A stretch of DNA of 64,000 nt. Origin: Rhizobium sp. WYCCWR10014 (lineage in GTDB: Bacteria; Pseudomonadota; Alphaproteobacteria; Rhizobiales; Rhizobiaceae). Where the stretch lies: the NCBI RefSeq assembly GCF_001657485.1, contig NZ_LXFU01000037.1:124001-188000 (forward strand), in the 5' to 3' direction. Both the position numbers and the translations under genes were made by a program. Below the pieces are notes generated by a model. The model made no database searches. It saw nothing but the letters and a program-made list of their open reading frames with translations, and was not told the origin of the DNA. Shown here piece after piece: positions 25,138 to 34,438 of this stretch (the first letter of the stretch is position 1; each line of letters starts with the position of its first letter).

Positions 25138-25182
25138 CGCGTCCGATACTCCATAACCCGTAGATAGGTGAAAGACCGTCCG

Positions 25183-25590
25183 ATGTTTGATACCAAAATT
25201 GCCGTCGTCCTGCGAAACAATCTTGCCGGCTGGCAGAAGCTGAACGTCACCGCCTTCCTGATGACCGGCGTCGCCGGCGGACACCCCGAAATTATCGGTG
25301 AGCCCTACAAGGATCGTGCCGGAAACCTCTACAATCCGTTATCGGTCCAGCCGATCATCGTGCTCTCCGCCGACGAGGCGACGATGTCGGCCATCCACCG
25401 CCGCGCGCTGGAGCGCGATGTCACCGCTTCTCTTTTCATCGAGGAGATGTTTACGACCGGCCACGATGCGGCCAACCGCGCCGTCTTCGCCGAGTTCGCG
25501 CCCGAGGATGCGAAAGTGGTCGGCATCGCGTTGCGCGCCGAAAAGAAAATCGTCGATAAGATCACCAAGGGCGCGACAATGCAGCACTGA
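25183..25590 (+). CDS. DUF2000 family protein
   Basis: This 135-residue soluble protein has the DUF2000 pattern: KIAVVLRNNLAGWQKLNVTAFL at the start, a central PIIVLSADEATMSAIHRRAL, and a C-terminal VVGIALRAEKKIVDKITKGA. The fold is related to peptidyl-tRNA hydrolase II, but the function is unknown. ATG 25183 is chosen; a GTG 15 bases upstream is also in frame. It diverges from the AraC regulator, so the two are probably functionally linked. Confidence 0.82.
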   Translation: MFDTKIAVVLRNNLAGWQKLNVTAFLMTGVAGGHPEIIGEPYKDRAGNLYNPLSVQPIIVLSADEATMSAIHRRALERDVTASLFIEEMFTTGHDAANRAVFAEFAPEDAKVVGIALRAEKKIVDKITKGATMQH

Positions 25591-25718
25591 TCAGATGGCG
25601 TATCGCCGACCGCCTTGCCCTGTCCACAGCCGAGGGGAGCAACTCATTCATCGACGATCTTGAGTTGAAATTTTTGGGAAAGCGGTGAAAGGTCCCTCCA
25701 TCGGCGACGGAGGAATCA

Positions 25719-26027
25719 ATGACGGAAGTGGAACTGGCGGTTGTAACGATCCTGACGTGTTCGGTGGGAGGGGCTCTCGGCGCAAAGAATGCCAAGGCTG
25801 AAGCCTGGAAAGGCTTCGTCATCATCGCGGTGTCGATGATCGTGACGATGGTCATATTCACATTGCTGAACATCGACAATGACGTCGTCGTGAGCCTCGC
25901 CAGTATCGTCATCGCGGGCGTCGTCGGCGCAATCTTGAAAATGTCGCCGCGTCAGACTTCTCTCGTAATCATCGGCGGCTTGCTGTTTGCCGTGGTCGCC
26001 GCCGTTCTCATCAGCCTCATCAGTTGA
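25719..26027 (+). CDS. Small membrane protein, unknown function
   Basis: This 102-residue protein has three or four hydrophobic segments: about 5-22, 32-50 (GFVIIAVSMIVTMVIFTLL), 56-74 and 80-101. A single basic stretch separates the first two. The strong ribosome-binding site GGAGGA sits just before ATG 25719. I do not recognise a family. It stands alone between the DUF2000 and OmpA-family genes, with hairpins after it. Confidence 0.7.
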   Translation: MTEVELAVVTILTCSVGGALGAKNAKAEAWKGFVIIAVSMIVTMVIFTLLNIDNDVVVSLASIVIAGVVGAILKMSPRQTSLVIIGGLLFAVVAAVLISLIS

Positions 26028-26040
26028 TCGCCGTCAACTC

Positions 26041-26097
26041 GAGCGTCTTGACGCTCGGGTCCCATTCGATGGGTGGCCGGGCAAAATGACCCGGCCT
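26041..26097. terminator. Paired hairpins between convergent genes
   Basis: GAGCGTC-TT-GACGCTC (26041-26056) is followed by GGCCGGG / CCCGGCC with an eight-base loop (26075-26096) and a short TTCC. They lie between the ends of two convergent genes and probably stop transcription from one or both sides. The T runs are weak. Confidence 0.55.
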
Positions 26098-26112
26098 TCC
26101 CTATTGAATTGA

Positions 26113-26778
26113 TCAGCCCTGTGTAATCGGCGCGATCTGGATCTCGACGCGGCGGTTCTGTGCGCGGCCGGCCTCGCTCGCATTGGAGGCGACAGGTTGG
26201 GACGGGCCGAAACCGACGGCGGAGACGCGGCGCTGGTCGATGCCCTGGCCGCCGAGATAATCGGCAACCGACAGTGCGCGGCGCTGCGACAGGTCCTGAT
26301 TATGCTGCAGACTGCCGGTCGAATCCGTATGGCCGTTGACGTCGATCAGTGTGCGGTTGAACTTGCGCAGTACGATAGCCACCGAATTCAGCGTCGGATA
26401 GAAGCCCGGCTTCACAGCGTCCTGATCGACGTCGAAGGTGATGTTCGACGGCATGTTGAGGATGATGTTGTCGCCGTTGCGGGTCACCGAAATGCCGGTG
26501 CCTTCGAGCTGGGCGCGAAGCTCGGATTCCTGCTGGTCCATGTAATTGCCGATCGCACCGCCTGCGAGAGCGCCGACGCCTGCGCCGATCAACGCTGCAT
26601 TACGCTTGCCGTGGCCGCCGCCGCCGACAGCCACGCCGACGAGAGCGCCGCCGAGAGCGCCAAGCGCCGCGCCGCCGGCTGTGTTGGAAACCTTCTGTTC
26701 ACCGGTATAGGGATCGGTCGTCGTGCAGGCGCTGAGATAGCTTGCGGCAATAGCTAGAAGTACGAATTTCTTGATCAT
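26113..26778 (-). CDS. OmpA-family lipoprotein
   Basis: This 221-residue outer-membrane lipoprotein has a signal peptide with lipobox LSAC (lipidated C18). A glycine-zipper region (GGAALGALGGALVGVAVGGG, and a second near 60-75) may associate with membrane. A C-terminal OmpA peptidoglycan-binding domain (about 105-220) carries NGHTDSTGS and the NRRVEI end. Start ATG 26778 is the start of the signal peptide; the frame continues upstream without a signal. It probably ties the outer membrane to the cell wall, like YiaD. Confidence 0.9.
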   Translation of the reverse strand: MIKKFVLLAIAASYLSACTTTDPYTGEQKVSNTAGGAALGALGGALVGVAVGGGGHGKRNAALIGAGVGALAGGAIGNYMDQQESELRAQLEGTGISVTRNGDNIILNMPSNITFDVDQDAVKPGFYPTLNSVAIVLRKFNRTLIDVNGHTDSTGSLQHNQDLSQRRALSVADYLGGQGIDQRRVSAVGFGPSQPVASNASEAGRAQNRRVEIQIAPITQG

Positions 26779-26972
26779 GGACAGGATGGTCTCCGTTCGA
26801 CTGATGCGAGCAAATGGCAAGGATTGCGGCAAGAAAATGAAGATGTTCCCTTGATAGGGGAATTTCAGACGCCAAAACAGCAGCCATGTTGCAGCGATGC
26901 GCTGATATCACCAGCTTTCGCGAATGGGCAGCGCTCGGCGTCCCGCAAGATGCGGCAGGGTACGACGATCAG

Positions 26973-27016
26973 CCCTCATGGTGAGGAGGCCCAAGGGCCG
27001 TCTCGAACCACGAGGG
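26973..27016. repeat. Nested inverted repeat after the flagellin gene
   Basis: CCCTCATGGT and ACCACGAGGG (one mismatch) enclose an inner GGCCC-AA-GGGCC. It lies just beyond the 3' end of the flagellin gene. The form is that of a short dispersed intergenic repeat. The rest of the 262-base gap shows nothing else I can name. Confidence 0.6.
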
Positions 27017-27040
27017 CGAGTGGCTGGATGACACGCATCT

Positions 27041-28039
27041 TTAAAAATTCTGGAAGAGCTGCCGCACGGTGTCGTAACTGGCGTTGGCGATGTTCAGCGA
27101 CTGCAGGCCGAGCTGCTGCTGCGTCTGCAATGCCCGCAGCCTGCTCGACTCCTCCTCCATGTCGGCATCGACCAGCCGGCCGATGCCGGTGGTGATGTTG
27201 TCGTGCAGTTTCGTGGCGAAGTCGTTCTGCAGGTTGATGCGCTTTTCCAGCGCGCCGAAGGCCGAACCGACCGTCGTCAGCTGTGTCAGCGCGGCATCGA
27301 CGATGCTGATCATCTGGCCGATCTGGCCCTGCGTCGTGCTTGATGTCACCGAGATCACCACCTGCCCGGTGGTGGTGCCGTTCTTGCTCGTCATCAGCAC
27401 GTAATTTTGCGCAGCACCGAGTTCGGTGGCGAAAGAGGCCGATGTCAGCACCCCGTATTCGCCGGAACCGGTGGCACGGTCGTCGATCAGGTAGCGCGCG
27501 TCCTTGGAGGTCGTCGCTCCCACCGGCGTATTGTCGATATGGTAGCTCAGCATGCCGATCGAGATCGTTCCGTCGGCGTTGCGGATGAACGAGGCCGGGA
27601 TCTGGCGCGGCTGCGTCGGCGTCGCATCGTTGGTGAGGACCACCCAGTTGTCGCTGTTGAAGGTCGCCGATTCCGAAACGCTACGCAGTTGCTCCTGCAG
27701 CTGTTTGATCTCTTCGTTGATCTTGTTTTTGTCGATGCCGTCTTCGGTTGCGGCAACCAGCTTTGCCTTGATTTCGGAGACGACGTCGATGACGCTCTGA
27801 ACGCCGGTATAGGCCGTTCCCATCGTCGCCGCGGCCATGCCGAGCGCATCCTGGATGGCCGAAACGGCTTTATTGTCGGTCCGCGCGGTGGTGGCGACCG
27901 ACCAGTAGACGGCGTTGTCGCTGGCCTTTTCGACACGCATACCCGTCGTGATGTGGTTCTGCGTGACCGTCATATTCCGATTGATATCGCGCAGCACATG
28001 AAGCGCCGCATCCACGGAGACGCGCTGATAAATACTCAC
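27041..28039 (-). CDS. Flagellin (isolated gene)
   Basis: This 332-residue product has both conserved flagellin ends. The N-terminal D0/D1 helix (SVDAALHVLRDINRNMTVTQNHITTGMRVEKASDNAVYWSVAT) is similar to rhizobial flagellins, and the C-terminal region ends in QTQQQLGLQSLNIANASYDT. The central variable domain is short. It starts at a GTG (28037-28039) with GGAG nine bases upstream, where rhizobial flagellins normally begin with ATG. No other flagellar or chemotaxis gene is near, apart from an unlinked cheW 26 kb away. The protein may be a minor or specialised filament subunit. Confidence 0.85.
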   Translation of the reverse strand: MSIYQRVSVDAALHVLRDINRNMTVTQNHITTGMRVEKASDNAVYWSVATTARTDNKAVSAIQDALGMAAATMGTAYTGVQSVIDVVSEIKAKLVAATEDGIDKNKINEEIKQLQEQLRSVSESATFNSDNWVVLTNDATPTQPRQIPASFIRNADGTISIGMLSYHIDNTPVGATTSKDARYLIDDRATGSGEYGVLTSASFATELGAAQNYVLMTSKNGTTTGQVVISVTSSTTQGQIGQMISIVDAALTQLTTVGSAFGALEKRINLQNDFATKLHDNITTGIGRLVDADMEEESSRLRALQTQQQLGLQSLNIANASYDTVRQLFQNF

Positions 28040-28259
28040 GGGACTAAACTCCAAAACACAACAGACGCAAACTGAACTAAAAATGAACCGTGCCGCACGG
28101 ACATTCATGTCCGGGGTCGCTGAAACTCCAGCGCATTGCAGCCTTCAAGAAACGAAGAAGACCAGTCGGTTACTAGTCACAATCATTGCCGTTTATGCTT
28201 AACAAACGACTAAACTTCAGAAGTAATTTAGCTAATTTCGCAAGGTTCAAACACCATAA

Positions 28260-28295
28260 GAAACGCCGCCGGACGAAGTTGGCCGGCGGCGTTTC
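28260..28295 (-). terminator. Hairpin after the RND efflux operon
   Basis: A 13-bp perfect stem GAAACGCCGCCGG / CCGGCGGCGTTTC with a ten-base loop lies 17 bases after the stop of the permease gene. On the minus strand it is followed by TTATGGTGTTT, a weak T tract. Confidence 0.7.
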
Positions 28296-28311
28296 GTAAT
28301 TGGATAAAACC

Positions 28312-31300
28312 TTATTCGGCGGCCTGAAGCTGCTCGTCGTCGGGTGCGGCGCGCGGCCGCGTGGCGACGGACATCTCTTCGTGCAGGCGCGCTTCCTCGT
28401 GGGCGTGCGGCTTGGCGAAGCGGGCAAGCAGCAGATAGGCGACCGGCGTGATGAACAGCGTCACCAGCGTCGCGAAACCGAGACCGCCGACGATCACCCA
28501 GCCGAGCGCAACGCGTGCTTCGGCGCCGGCGCCATGGGCAAAGACCAGCGGCACGCCGCCGAGGATAGTGGCGATCATCGTCATCATCACGGGGCGAAGG
28601 CGCAGCGCGCAGGCCTTCTCGATCGAGGGCCGCACATCCTCGCCCCGGTCGCGCAGCTGATTGGCGAATTCGACGATCAGGATACCGTTCTTCGCCATGA
28701 CGCCGACGAGCAGCACCAAGCCGATCTGGCTGTAGATGTTGAGGCTGGAGCCGGTGATAACAAGTGCGAAGACGGCGCAGGCAAGACCAAGCGGCACCGT
28801 CGACATGATGATCAGCGAGGACAGCACGCTTTCGAACTGCGCGGCCAGCACCAGGAAAATGATGACGATGGCGAAACCGAAGGTCAGCGCCATGCCGCTC
28901 GAATTCTCTTCGAGCGTCGCCGCCTCGGCGAGCGGCAACAGGCGGGAGCCTGGCGGCAGCAGCGGCTCGGCGAGATCAGTCACCTGCTTGACGGCATCCC
29001 CGAGCGACATGCCGTTCCTGAGGCCGGCGGTGATCGCCACGGAGGCGAGCTGCTGCTCGCGGTTGAGCTGCGGCGCGACCGACCCTTCCTTCATCGTGGC
29101 GATGACCGACATCGGCACGATCTTGCCGTCGCCGGTCTTCAGGAACACGTTCTCGAGGTCGGTCGGATCGTCGATCGGCCGCGTCGTCGAGGTCAGAAGC
29201 ACGGGATAGGATTCGCCGTCGACGAAGACGTCGACCACCGAGCGCCCTTCGAGCAGCGATTGGATTGCCGTCGAAAGCCCGGTTATGTCGATGCCGAGAT
29301 CCGAGGCGCGCTCGCGATCGATCGCCACCGACACCTGCGCCTGGCTGGGCTCGTTGGTCAGGCGCGGCGTATCATACTGGCCGGTGGCCTCGAGCGACTG
29401 AACTAGCTTGGCGGCCGCCGCCGTCAGCGCTTCGTGATCATTGCCGATCAGCGCCATCTGCAGACCACTGCCGGCGCCCCGGATGCGAAGGCTGTTCGAG
29501 GAGATGGCATTGCCGCGCAGGGCCGGCACCCTGGAGGCTGCCTGGTTGATATCGCCGACGATCTCCGTCTGCGTCCTGTTACGCTCTCCCCAGGGGGCGA
29601 GCGTCAGCACCATGAAGCCGCTATTCAGCGAACCGCCCTGCCCGGAGATCGAGAAGATATTGCGGATGTCGCCGCTGTCGACCAGCGGCTGCAGATATTC
29701 CTCGACGAGTTGCATCTTGTCGCGGGTATATTCGAGGCTCGATCCCTGGGGCGTCGTCAGCCGCATCATCACCATCGACCGGTCCTCTTCGGGCGTCAAC
29801 TCGCTCTTCACTGTTGAGAAAGCGACGAGTGCCGCACCGGCAAAGATCACCGAGAACAGGATGACGATGAAGGGCGCGTTGAGACAGCCATGCAGAGCCC
29901 ATTTGTAGAGATCGGCGAGCGCGCCGCCGAAGCGGCCGAGCATGCCGTGATCTTCGAGCATAGGCTTGGTCAGCATGCGCGAGGCAAGCATCGGACACAG
30001 CGTAAGCGCCACGATCGACGACAGCCCGACCGAGAAGGCGAGCACGAAGCCGAATTCGCGGAAGAGGCCACCGACCTGTCCCGGTAGGAAGGAGAGCGGA
30101 ATGAACACCGCCGCCAGCGTCGCCGTCGTGGCGATGACGGCGAAGAACACCTCGCGCGTTCCGAGCACGGCAGCTGCGCGCGGTCCCATGCCTTCGGAGC
30201 GCCGGCGTACGATATTTTCGAGCACCACGATCGCATCGTCGACGACGAGGCCGGTCGCCAGCACGATCGCGAGCAGCGTCAGGATGTTGATCGAAAAGCC
30301 GACCATGTAGATCGCCGCCAGCGTGCCGATCAGCGCCACCGGCATGCTGACTGCCGGGATCAGCGTCGCCCGCCAGTCGCGCAGGAAGAGGTAGATGACG
30401 GCGGTGACGATGACGGCGGCGAGCACCAGCGCCAGCACCACTTCGTGGATCGCACCCTGGATGAAGACTGCGTCGTCGCTGGTGATGGCGATCGTCGTGC
30501 CCTCGGGCAGCGTCTTCGACAGTTGGTCGACGGCCGCCTTGATGCCGGTCGAGATGTTCAGCGTATTCGACTGCGCCTGGCGGATGATGCCGAGGCCGAT
30601 GCCCGGTTTGCCGTTGGAGCGCAACGCCGTTTCGCCGTCGCGTGGCCCAAGCATCACCGTCGCGACGTCGCCGAGCCGGACGCGGTCCTGCAGGATGACG
30701 TTGGAAAAATCCGCCGGAGTCTGCAGGTTGGCGGTGGCGCGCACCACGATATCCTGCGTATTGCTCTTCAGCGAGCCGGCGGGCACGTCGAGAGCGGCAT
30801 TGTCGAGCGCCTTCGTCAGGTCGCCGATGGTCAGTCCGCGGCTGGCAAGCGCGCCCTGGTCGACGTCGACGCGGAAGACCTTCTCCTGGTCGCCATATTC
30901 CTCGACGTCGGCAACCCCGTCGACGGAGGCGAGGCGATCGATCACCTCGTTTTCGACGAGCTGGGTCAGATCGTCCATGTTGAGATTGGTGGAGGTGACG
31001 GCAAGGCGCATGATCGCCGAGGAATCCGAATCCGCCTTGACGATCTGCGGCGCATCCGCTTCGTCGGGCAGGTTCTGGGTGATGCGGCCAATCGCGTCGC
31101 GCACGTCGTTGGCGGCGACCGAGAGATCGATCGCATCCGAGAATTCCAGCGTCACCCGGCTCTGACCGAAGGACGAGGTCGACGAAATCGATTTCAGGCC
31201 GCTGACGCGCGCCACCGCCCCCTCGATCACCTTGGTCAGTTCCTGGTCGATCGTCTGCGGCGATGCGCCGTCGAAGGTGGTGCGCACGGTGACGACGGGA

Positions 31301-31467
31301 CGGTCGACATCGGGCAGTTCGCGCACCTCGACGCCGACATATGCCGCAAGGCCGGCAACGACCATCAGCGTGTTGAACACCAGCGCCAGGATCGGCCGGC
31401 GAACGAAAAGTGCGGTGAAGCTCTGCTTGCCCGCCGCCCTGTCGTGATGAATCTCGGTCACGTTCAT
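28312..31467 (-). CDS. RND efflux transporter permease (HAE1/AcrB type)
   Basis: This 1,051-residue inner-membrane pump has the RND layout of 12 membrane segments and two large periplasmic loops. Features include an N-terminal FVRRPILALVFNTLMVVAGL, the central VVDDAIVVLENIVRR carrying the proton-relay aspartates, and a repeated second half (FAIVIIFLVLAAQFES). It uses the proton gradient to expel drugs or other hydrophobic compounds. Its start overlaps the stop of the upstream membrane-fusion gene by four bases (ATGA), so the two are translationally coupled. No TolC-type gene is adjacent, so a shared outer-membrane channel must be used. Confidence 0.93.
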   Translation of the reverse strand: MNVTEIHHDRAAGKQSFTALFVRRPILALVFNTLMVVAGLAAYVGVEVRELPDVDRPVVTVRTTFDGASPQTIDQELTKVIEGAVARVSGLKSISSTSSFGQSRVTLEFSDAIDLSVAANDVRDAIGRITQNLPDEADAPQIVKADSDSSAIMRLAVTSTNLNMDDLTQLVENEVIDRLASVDGVADVEEYGDQEKVFRVDVDQGALASRGLTIGDLTKALDNAALDVPAGSLKSNTQDIVVRATANLQTPADFSNVILQDRVRLGDVATVMLGPRDGETALRSNGKPGIGLGIIRQAQSNTLNISTGIKAAVDQLSKTLPEGTTIAITSDDAVFIQGAIHEVVLALVLAAVIVTAVIYLFLRDWRATLIPAVSMPVALIGTLAAIYMVGFSINILTLLAIVLATGLVVDDAIVVLENIVRRRSEGMGPRAAAVLGTREVFFAVIATTATLAAVFIPLSFLPGQVGGLFREFGFVLAFSVGLSSIVALTLCPMLASRMLTKPMLEDHGMLGRFGGALADLYKWALHGCLNAPFIVILFSVIFAGAALVAFSTVKSELTPEEDRSMVMMRLTTPQGSSLEYTRDKMQLVEEYLQPLVDSGDIRNIFSISGQGGSLNSGFMVLTLAPWGERNRTQTEIVGDINQAASRVPALRGNAISSNSLRIRGAGSGLQMALIGNDHEALTAAAAKLVQSLEATGQYDTPRLTNEPSQAQVSVAIDRERASDLGIDITGLSTAIQSLLEGRSVVDVFVDGESYPVLLTSTTRPIDDPTDLENVFLKTGDGKIVPMSVIATMKEGSVAPQLNREQQLASVAITAGLRNGMSLGDAVKQVTDLAEPLLPPGSRLLPLAEAATLEENSSGMALTFGFAIVIIFLVLAAQFESVLSSLIIMSTVPLGLACAVFALVITGSSLNIYSQIGLVLLVGVMAKNGILIVEFANQLRDRGEDVRPSIEKACALRLRPVMMTMIATILGGVPLVFAHGAGAEARVALGWVIVGGLGFATLVTLFITPVAYLLLARFAKPHAHEEARLHEEMSVATRPRAAPDDEQLQAAE

Positions 31468-32669
31468 TGGGTGGCGACCTCCGCAGTCGCGGCGACATCG
31501 GCGCTCACACGCACCGCCCCGCCCTCACGCACGCGCTGCAGGCCCTGCGTCACGATCACGTCGCCATCCTTGAGATCGGCTTTGACGAGCACGAAATCCG
31601 GGTTGCGTTGCACGATGCTGACCCGCACCTTACGCGACTTGTCGTCGTTGACCTGCCAGACGAAGGAGCCCTGCGAATCCCACTGCACGGAGACCGGGTC
31701 GACAGCCGGATATTTGTCGCCAGGAAATTTCATGCTGACGCTGAAGGACATGCCGGCGCGCAGCTCGTCGGAACTGTTGTCGATCCGGGCGCGTAGACGA
31801 AGCGTACGGCTTGCCGCATCGATCCGATTGTCTACGGCTTCGACCACGCCCGAAAACACCTGTCCCGGCCTTGCCACCGACATCGCCTCGACCGGCTGGC
31901 CGACCGACACCGTATTGGCGAAACGCTCCGGCACCCAGTAGTCGACGAGGATTTCCGAACGGTCGTCGAGCGTGACGATCGGAATGCTCGTCGTGACGTT
32001 GTCGCCGATATTGACCGGCACGATGCCGACGATGCCGTCTATCGGCGCGGTGATGTTGCGCCGTGCGAGATTGAGCTCGGCGGCCTGCAGTTGCAGCCGT
32101 GCGCCCTGCTCGGCGATCTCCGAATCGAACACGTCCATGCGCGACACGCTGGACTTGATGTTATGATAGAGATTGGACTTCTCGACGGCGGACTTGACCG
32201 CCACATCGGCCTGGCCGCGGGCGATCACCTGCTCCTCGCTGTCGAGCTTGGCGAGCACCTGGCCGGCCTTCACCCTGTCGCCCGACTTGATGAGGATTTC
32301 GCGGATCGTGCCCGATGCCTGCGGCGTGACCGCCACCGAGCGGATCGCATCACCGGTGCCGATGGCGTTCAGCCGGTCGTTGACGACGCCCTGGACGACG
32401 GCCTGCGTCGCGACGAGAACGGTATTGTTGCGCCCGCCGCCATTGCGGCGGTTCCCCTGTCCCTGCCCCTCACCACGTTGCCCTTGCGCCCGGGCCGGAG
32501 CGTCGGCATCGGCCGTCTCTTCGGCCTTCGGCGCGATCTTGGAAACGATGCTGTCTGGAATGCCTGCATCGCGCATCGTATCGCCAGCGCCGGGCACAAA
32601 GAAAACCCACGCGGCAAAGCCGGCAATAATGACGATGAGCGAAAGTACAAACTGCTTCCAAAAGGCCAT
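31464..32669 (-). CDS. RND efflux periplasmic adaptor (membrane fusion protein)
   Basis: This 401-residue adaptor has an N-terminal membrane anchor (about 6-26; FVLSLIVIIAGFAAWVFFVP). A Gly/Arg/Gln-rich linker (about 60-80) is followed by the lipoyl/barrel domain (SGTIREILIKSGDRVKAGQVLAKLD) with a short hairpin, then beta-barrel and membrane-proximal domains. The linker insertion with RGEGQGQGNRRNGGGRNN is unusual. It links the RND pump to an outer-membrane channel. It is the first gene of the pair; no regulator is adjacent. Confidence 0.92.
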   Translation of the reverse strand: MAFWKQFVLSLIVIIAGFAAWVFFVPGAGDTMRDAGIPDSIVSKIAPKAEETADADAPARAQGQRGEGQGQGNRRNGGGRNNTVLVATQAVVQGVVNDRLNAIGTGDAIRSVAVTPQASGTIREILIKSGDRVKAGQVLAKLDSEEQVIARGQADVAVKSAVEKSNLYHNIKSSVSRMDVFDSEIAEQGARLQLQAAELNLARRNITAPIDGIVGIVPVNIGDNVTTSIPIVTLDDRSEILVDYWVPERFANTVSVGQPVEAMSVARPGQVFSGVVEAVDNRIDAASRTLRLRARIDNSSDELRAGMSFSVSMKFPGDKYPAVDPVSVQWDSQGSFVWQVNDDKSRKVRVSIVQRNPDFVLVKADLKDGDVIVTQGLQRVREGGAVRVSADVAATAEVATQ

Positions 32670-32924
32670 TCACGTCTCCGGAGGGACTCGAGGTTGGACC
32701 AGGGTCGGTCGAAAGAGGCGCTGCGGGTCCGAGATTCCCGTCTGATGCGACAATATCGCGCGTTTACAGCTTACCGGCAAGCATAAGCAGCCGGCATTAC
32801 CGATTTGTAATATCAGCAAAGAATGGAAATAACCCGCCCGCTCACTTTTGCTTGAATGAACACTCGCCCGTGTCTTTGACACCGCTGATTTTCGGGCAAA
32901 TTTCTGAAGATGCGGGTTGGATGC

Positions 32925-33845
32925 TTATCGACGCATCGACCACCGCACGCCCATCACGGCCGCAATCCCCAGTATCGGCCACACCGCCCAGAACTGCCCC
33001 GTCCAGGTGAAGAGGTTGATGCCGGCAAGGCCGAGCCCCACGATCGCCAGCGAGGTGATCTTGCGGTTGAACAGGGTCTGGCCGCGGTTCCAGGCGAGCG
33101 CCGCGACGACGGCAAGCGCGAGCACAGGAAACCGCGCCCAGAAGACGCCCTGCCACGACAAAAAATTGATACCGATCAGGACGGCGGCGATGACGCCGAG
33201 CACGCCATACAGCCTGCGTCCGCCCGGTACTGGGGTTATCTCGGCCTTAGCTGCCGCCATAACCGGCGCCGGCTGCGGCCCCGCAGGGCCGGATCGTTCG
33301 GCAGCCGGCGTCTCGTCCCTGGCATCGCCAATCTTCACCGCGTAGCTCGGCACGCCTTCATCGACATTCTTCACCATCAGCGGCCCAAGAAACTCGAAGC
33401 CGACCGCCACCTTGTTGCGGACCTGGTCATAGACGGTGCTCGATATCACGATGCCGCCTGCCGCAGCCGACGTCTGCAGGCGCGCGGCAATATTGACGCC
33501 GTCGCCATAGATGTCGTCGCCCTCGACGATTACGTCGCCGAGATTGATGCCGATGCGGAAAAGCATGCGACCGTCGGCTGGGCGGCGGGCGTTGAAACCC
33601 GCGAGTTCGTTCTGGGTGTCGACGGCCGCACGCACCGCCTCGACCACGCTCGGGAAATCGGCGATCAGCCCGTCGCCCCAGGTATTGATGACGCGGCCGC
33701 CATGGCTTTCGATCAGGCGCCCCATCGCCTCCCGGCAGCGCTTCAGGCTTGCAAGCGTCCCCTCCTCGTCAGCCCCCATCAGCCGCGTATAGTCCTGCAC
33801 GTCAGCACAGAAGATCGTCGTCAGCTTGCGCCGCGTTTCACTCAT
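32925..33845 (-). CDS. Class III adenylate/guanylate cyclase with C-terminal membrane domain
   Basis: This 306-residue protein begins directly with a class III nucleotide cyclase catalytic domain (about 5-170). The metal-binding aspartates are at D15 (FCADVQDYT) and D58 (TWGDGLIADF), and the substrate and transition-state region is DDIYGDGVNIAARLQ. After a Pro/Ala linker the last 95 residues hold four hydrophobic stretches, two of them similar (GVIAAVLIGINFLSWQGVFW and IVGLGLAGINLFTWTGQFW), so the protein is membrane-anchored at its C-terminus. It probably makes cAMP as one of many rhizobial cyclases; its signal is unknown. Confidence 0.87.
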   Translation of the reverse strand: MSETRRKLTTIFCADVQDYTRLMGADEEGTLASLKRCREAMGRLIESHGGRVINTWGDGLIADFPSVVEAVRAAVDTQNELAGFNARRPADGRMLFRIGINLGDVIVEGDDIYGDGVNIAARLQTSAAAGGIVISSTVYDQVRNKVAVGFEFLGPLMVKNVDEGVPSYAVKIGDARDETPAAERSGPAGPQPAPVMAAAKAEITPVPGGRRLYGVLGVIAAVLIGINFLSWQGVFWARFPVLALAVVAALAWNRGQTLFNRKITSLAIVGLGLAGINLFTWTGQFWAVWPILGIAAVMGVRWSMRR

Positions 33846-34024
33846 GGTCTTTCGTCTCCGCGCTATCCGCCCCAGGAAAGGTCACTGCAAAGGCCGAAAC
33901 TGGTCGATTGGAGATCATGGGCTATTGCAGCGGCGGTAAGTTACTAAGCCTTTGTGTTCGTTACCACCGGTAATTGCTGATCGTCGACCCGCGCTTTCCG
34001 GGCATGAGAGGCGGCGTGGACGAT

Positions 34025-34438
34025 TCAGCTTCCTTCATTTGCCCAGTCATCGACCTTCAAAGGCTCCGAAACGCAAGCAAAAGCCTTGTCGCGCGTAACG
34101 AGGGTTGCGGCAGTTGCAACGGCATGAGCGGCAATCATCATATCGAGGGGCGCCAGAGTCACACCTTTGGCTTCGCAGGCAGCGCGAAGGTCGCCATAAG
34201 TTCGCGTGACATCGTGATCCCAAGGGAGAACGTCGACCCGAAGCAGGAATTGGCGGATCCGTTCCGACAGCGCCATCGGATAGCCTCGCTTGGCAAGACC
34301 GTAGAACAGCTCCCCTTCGGTGATCGATGAGATGACGATGTCTTCCATCGGAAGCGCGGCCAATTTTTCGATGATCTCCGGCCGATCGCCCTTGATGACA
34401 TGGCTCACTATATTGGTATCGAGCATCCAGGCCGTCAT
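34025..34438 (-). CDS. vapC: VapC-type toxin (PIN domain ribonuclease)
   Basis: This 137-residue PIN-domain RNase has the acidic active-site residues D7 (MLDTNIVSH), E41/E43 (ITEGELFYGL), D99 (APLDMMIAAHA) and D117 (LVTRDKAF). VapC toxins typically cleave initiator tRNA or the sarcin-ricin loop. Its start overlaps the antitoxin stop by four bases (ATGA), antitoxin first, as is normal for the family. Stability or growth-control roles are possible; the target cannot be read. Confidence 0.9.
   Translation of the reverse strand: MTAWMLDTNIVSHVIKGDRPEIIEKLAALPMEDIVISSITEGELFYGLAKRGYPMALSERIRQFLLRVDVLPWDHDVTRTYGDLRAACEAKGVTLAPLDMMIAAHAVATAATLVTRDKAFACVSEPLKVDDWANEGS

Noticed and set aside
28300..31941. 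Large plus-strand and other-frame open frames over the RND and adaptor genes
   Set aside because: They show low-complexity Arg/Ala/Asp sequence typical of shadow frames, and the minus-strand genes have full RND and adaptor motifs.
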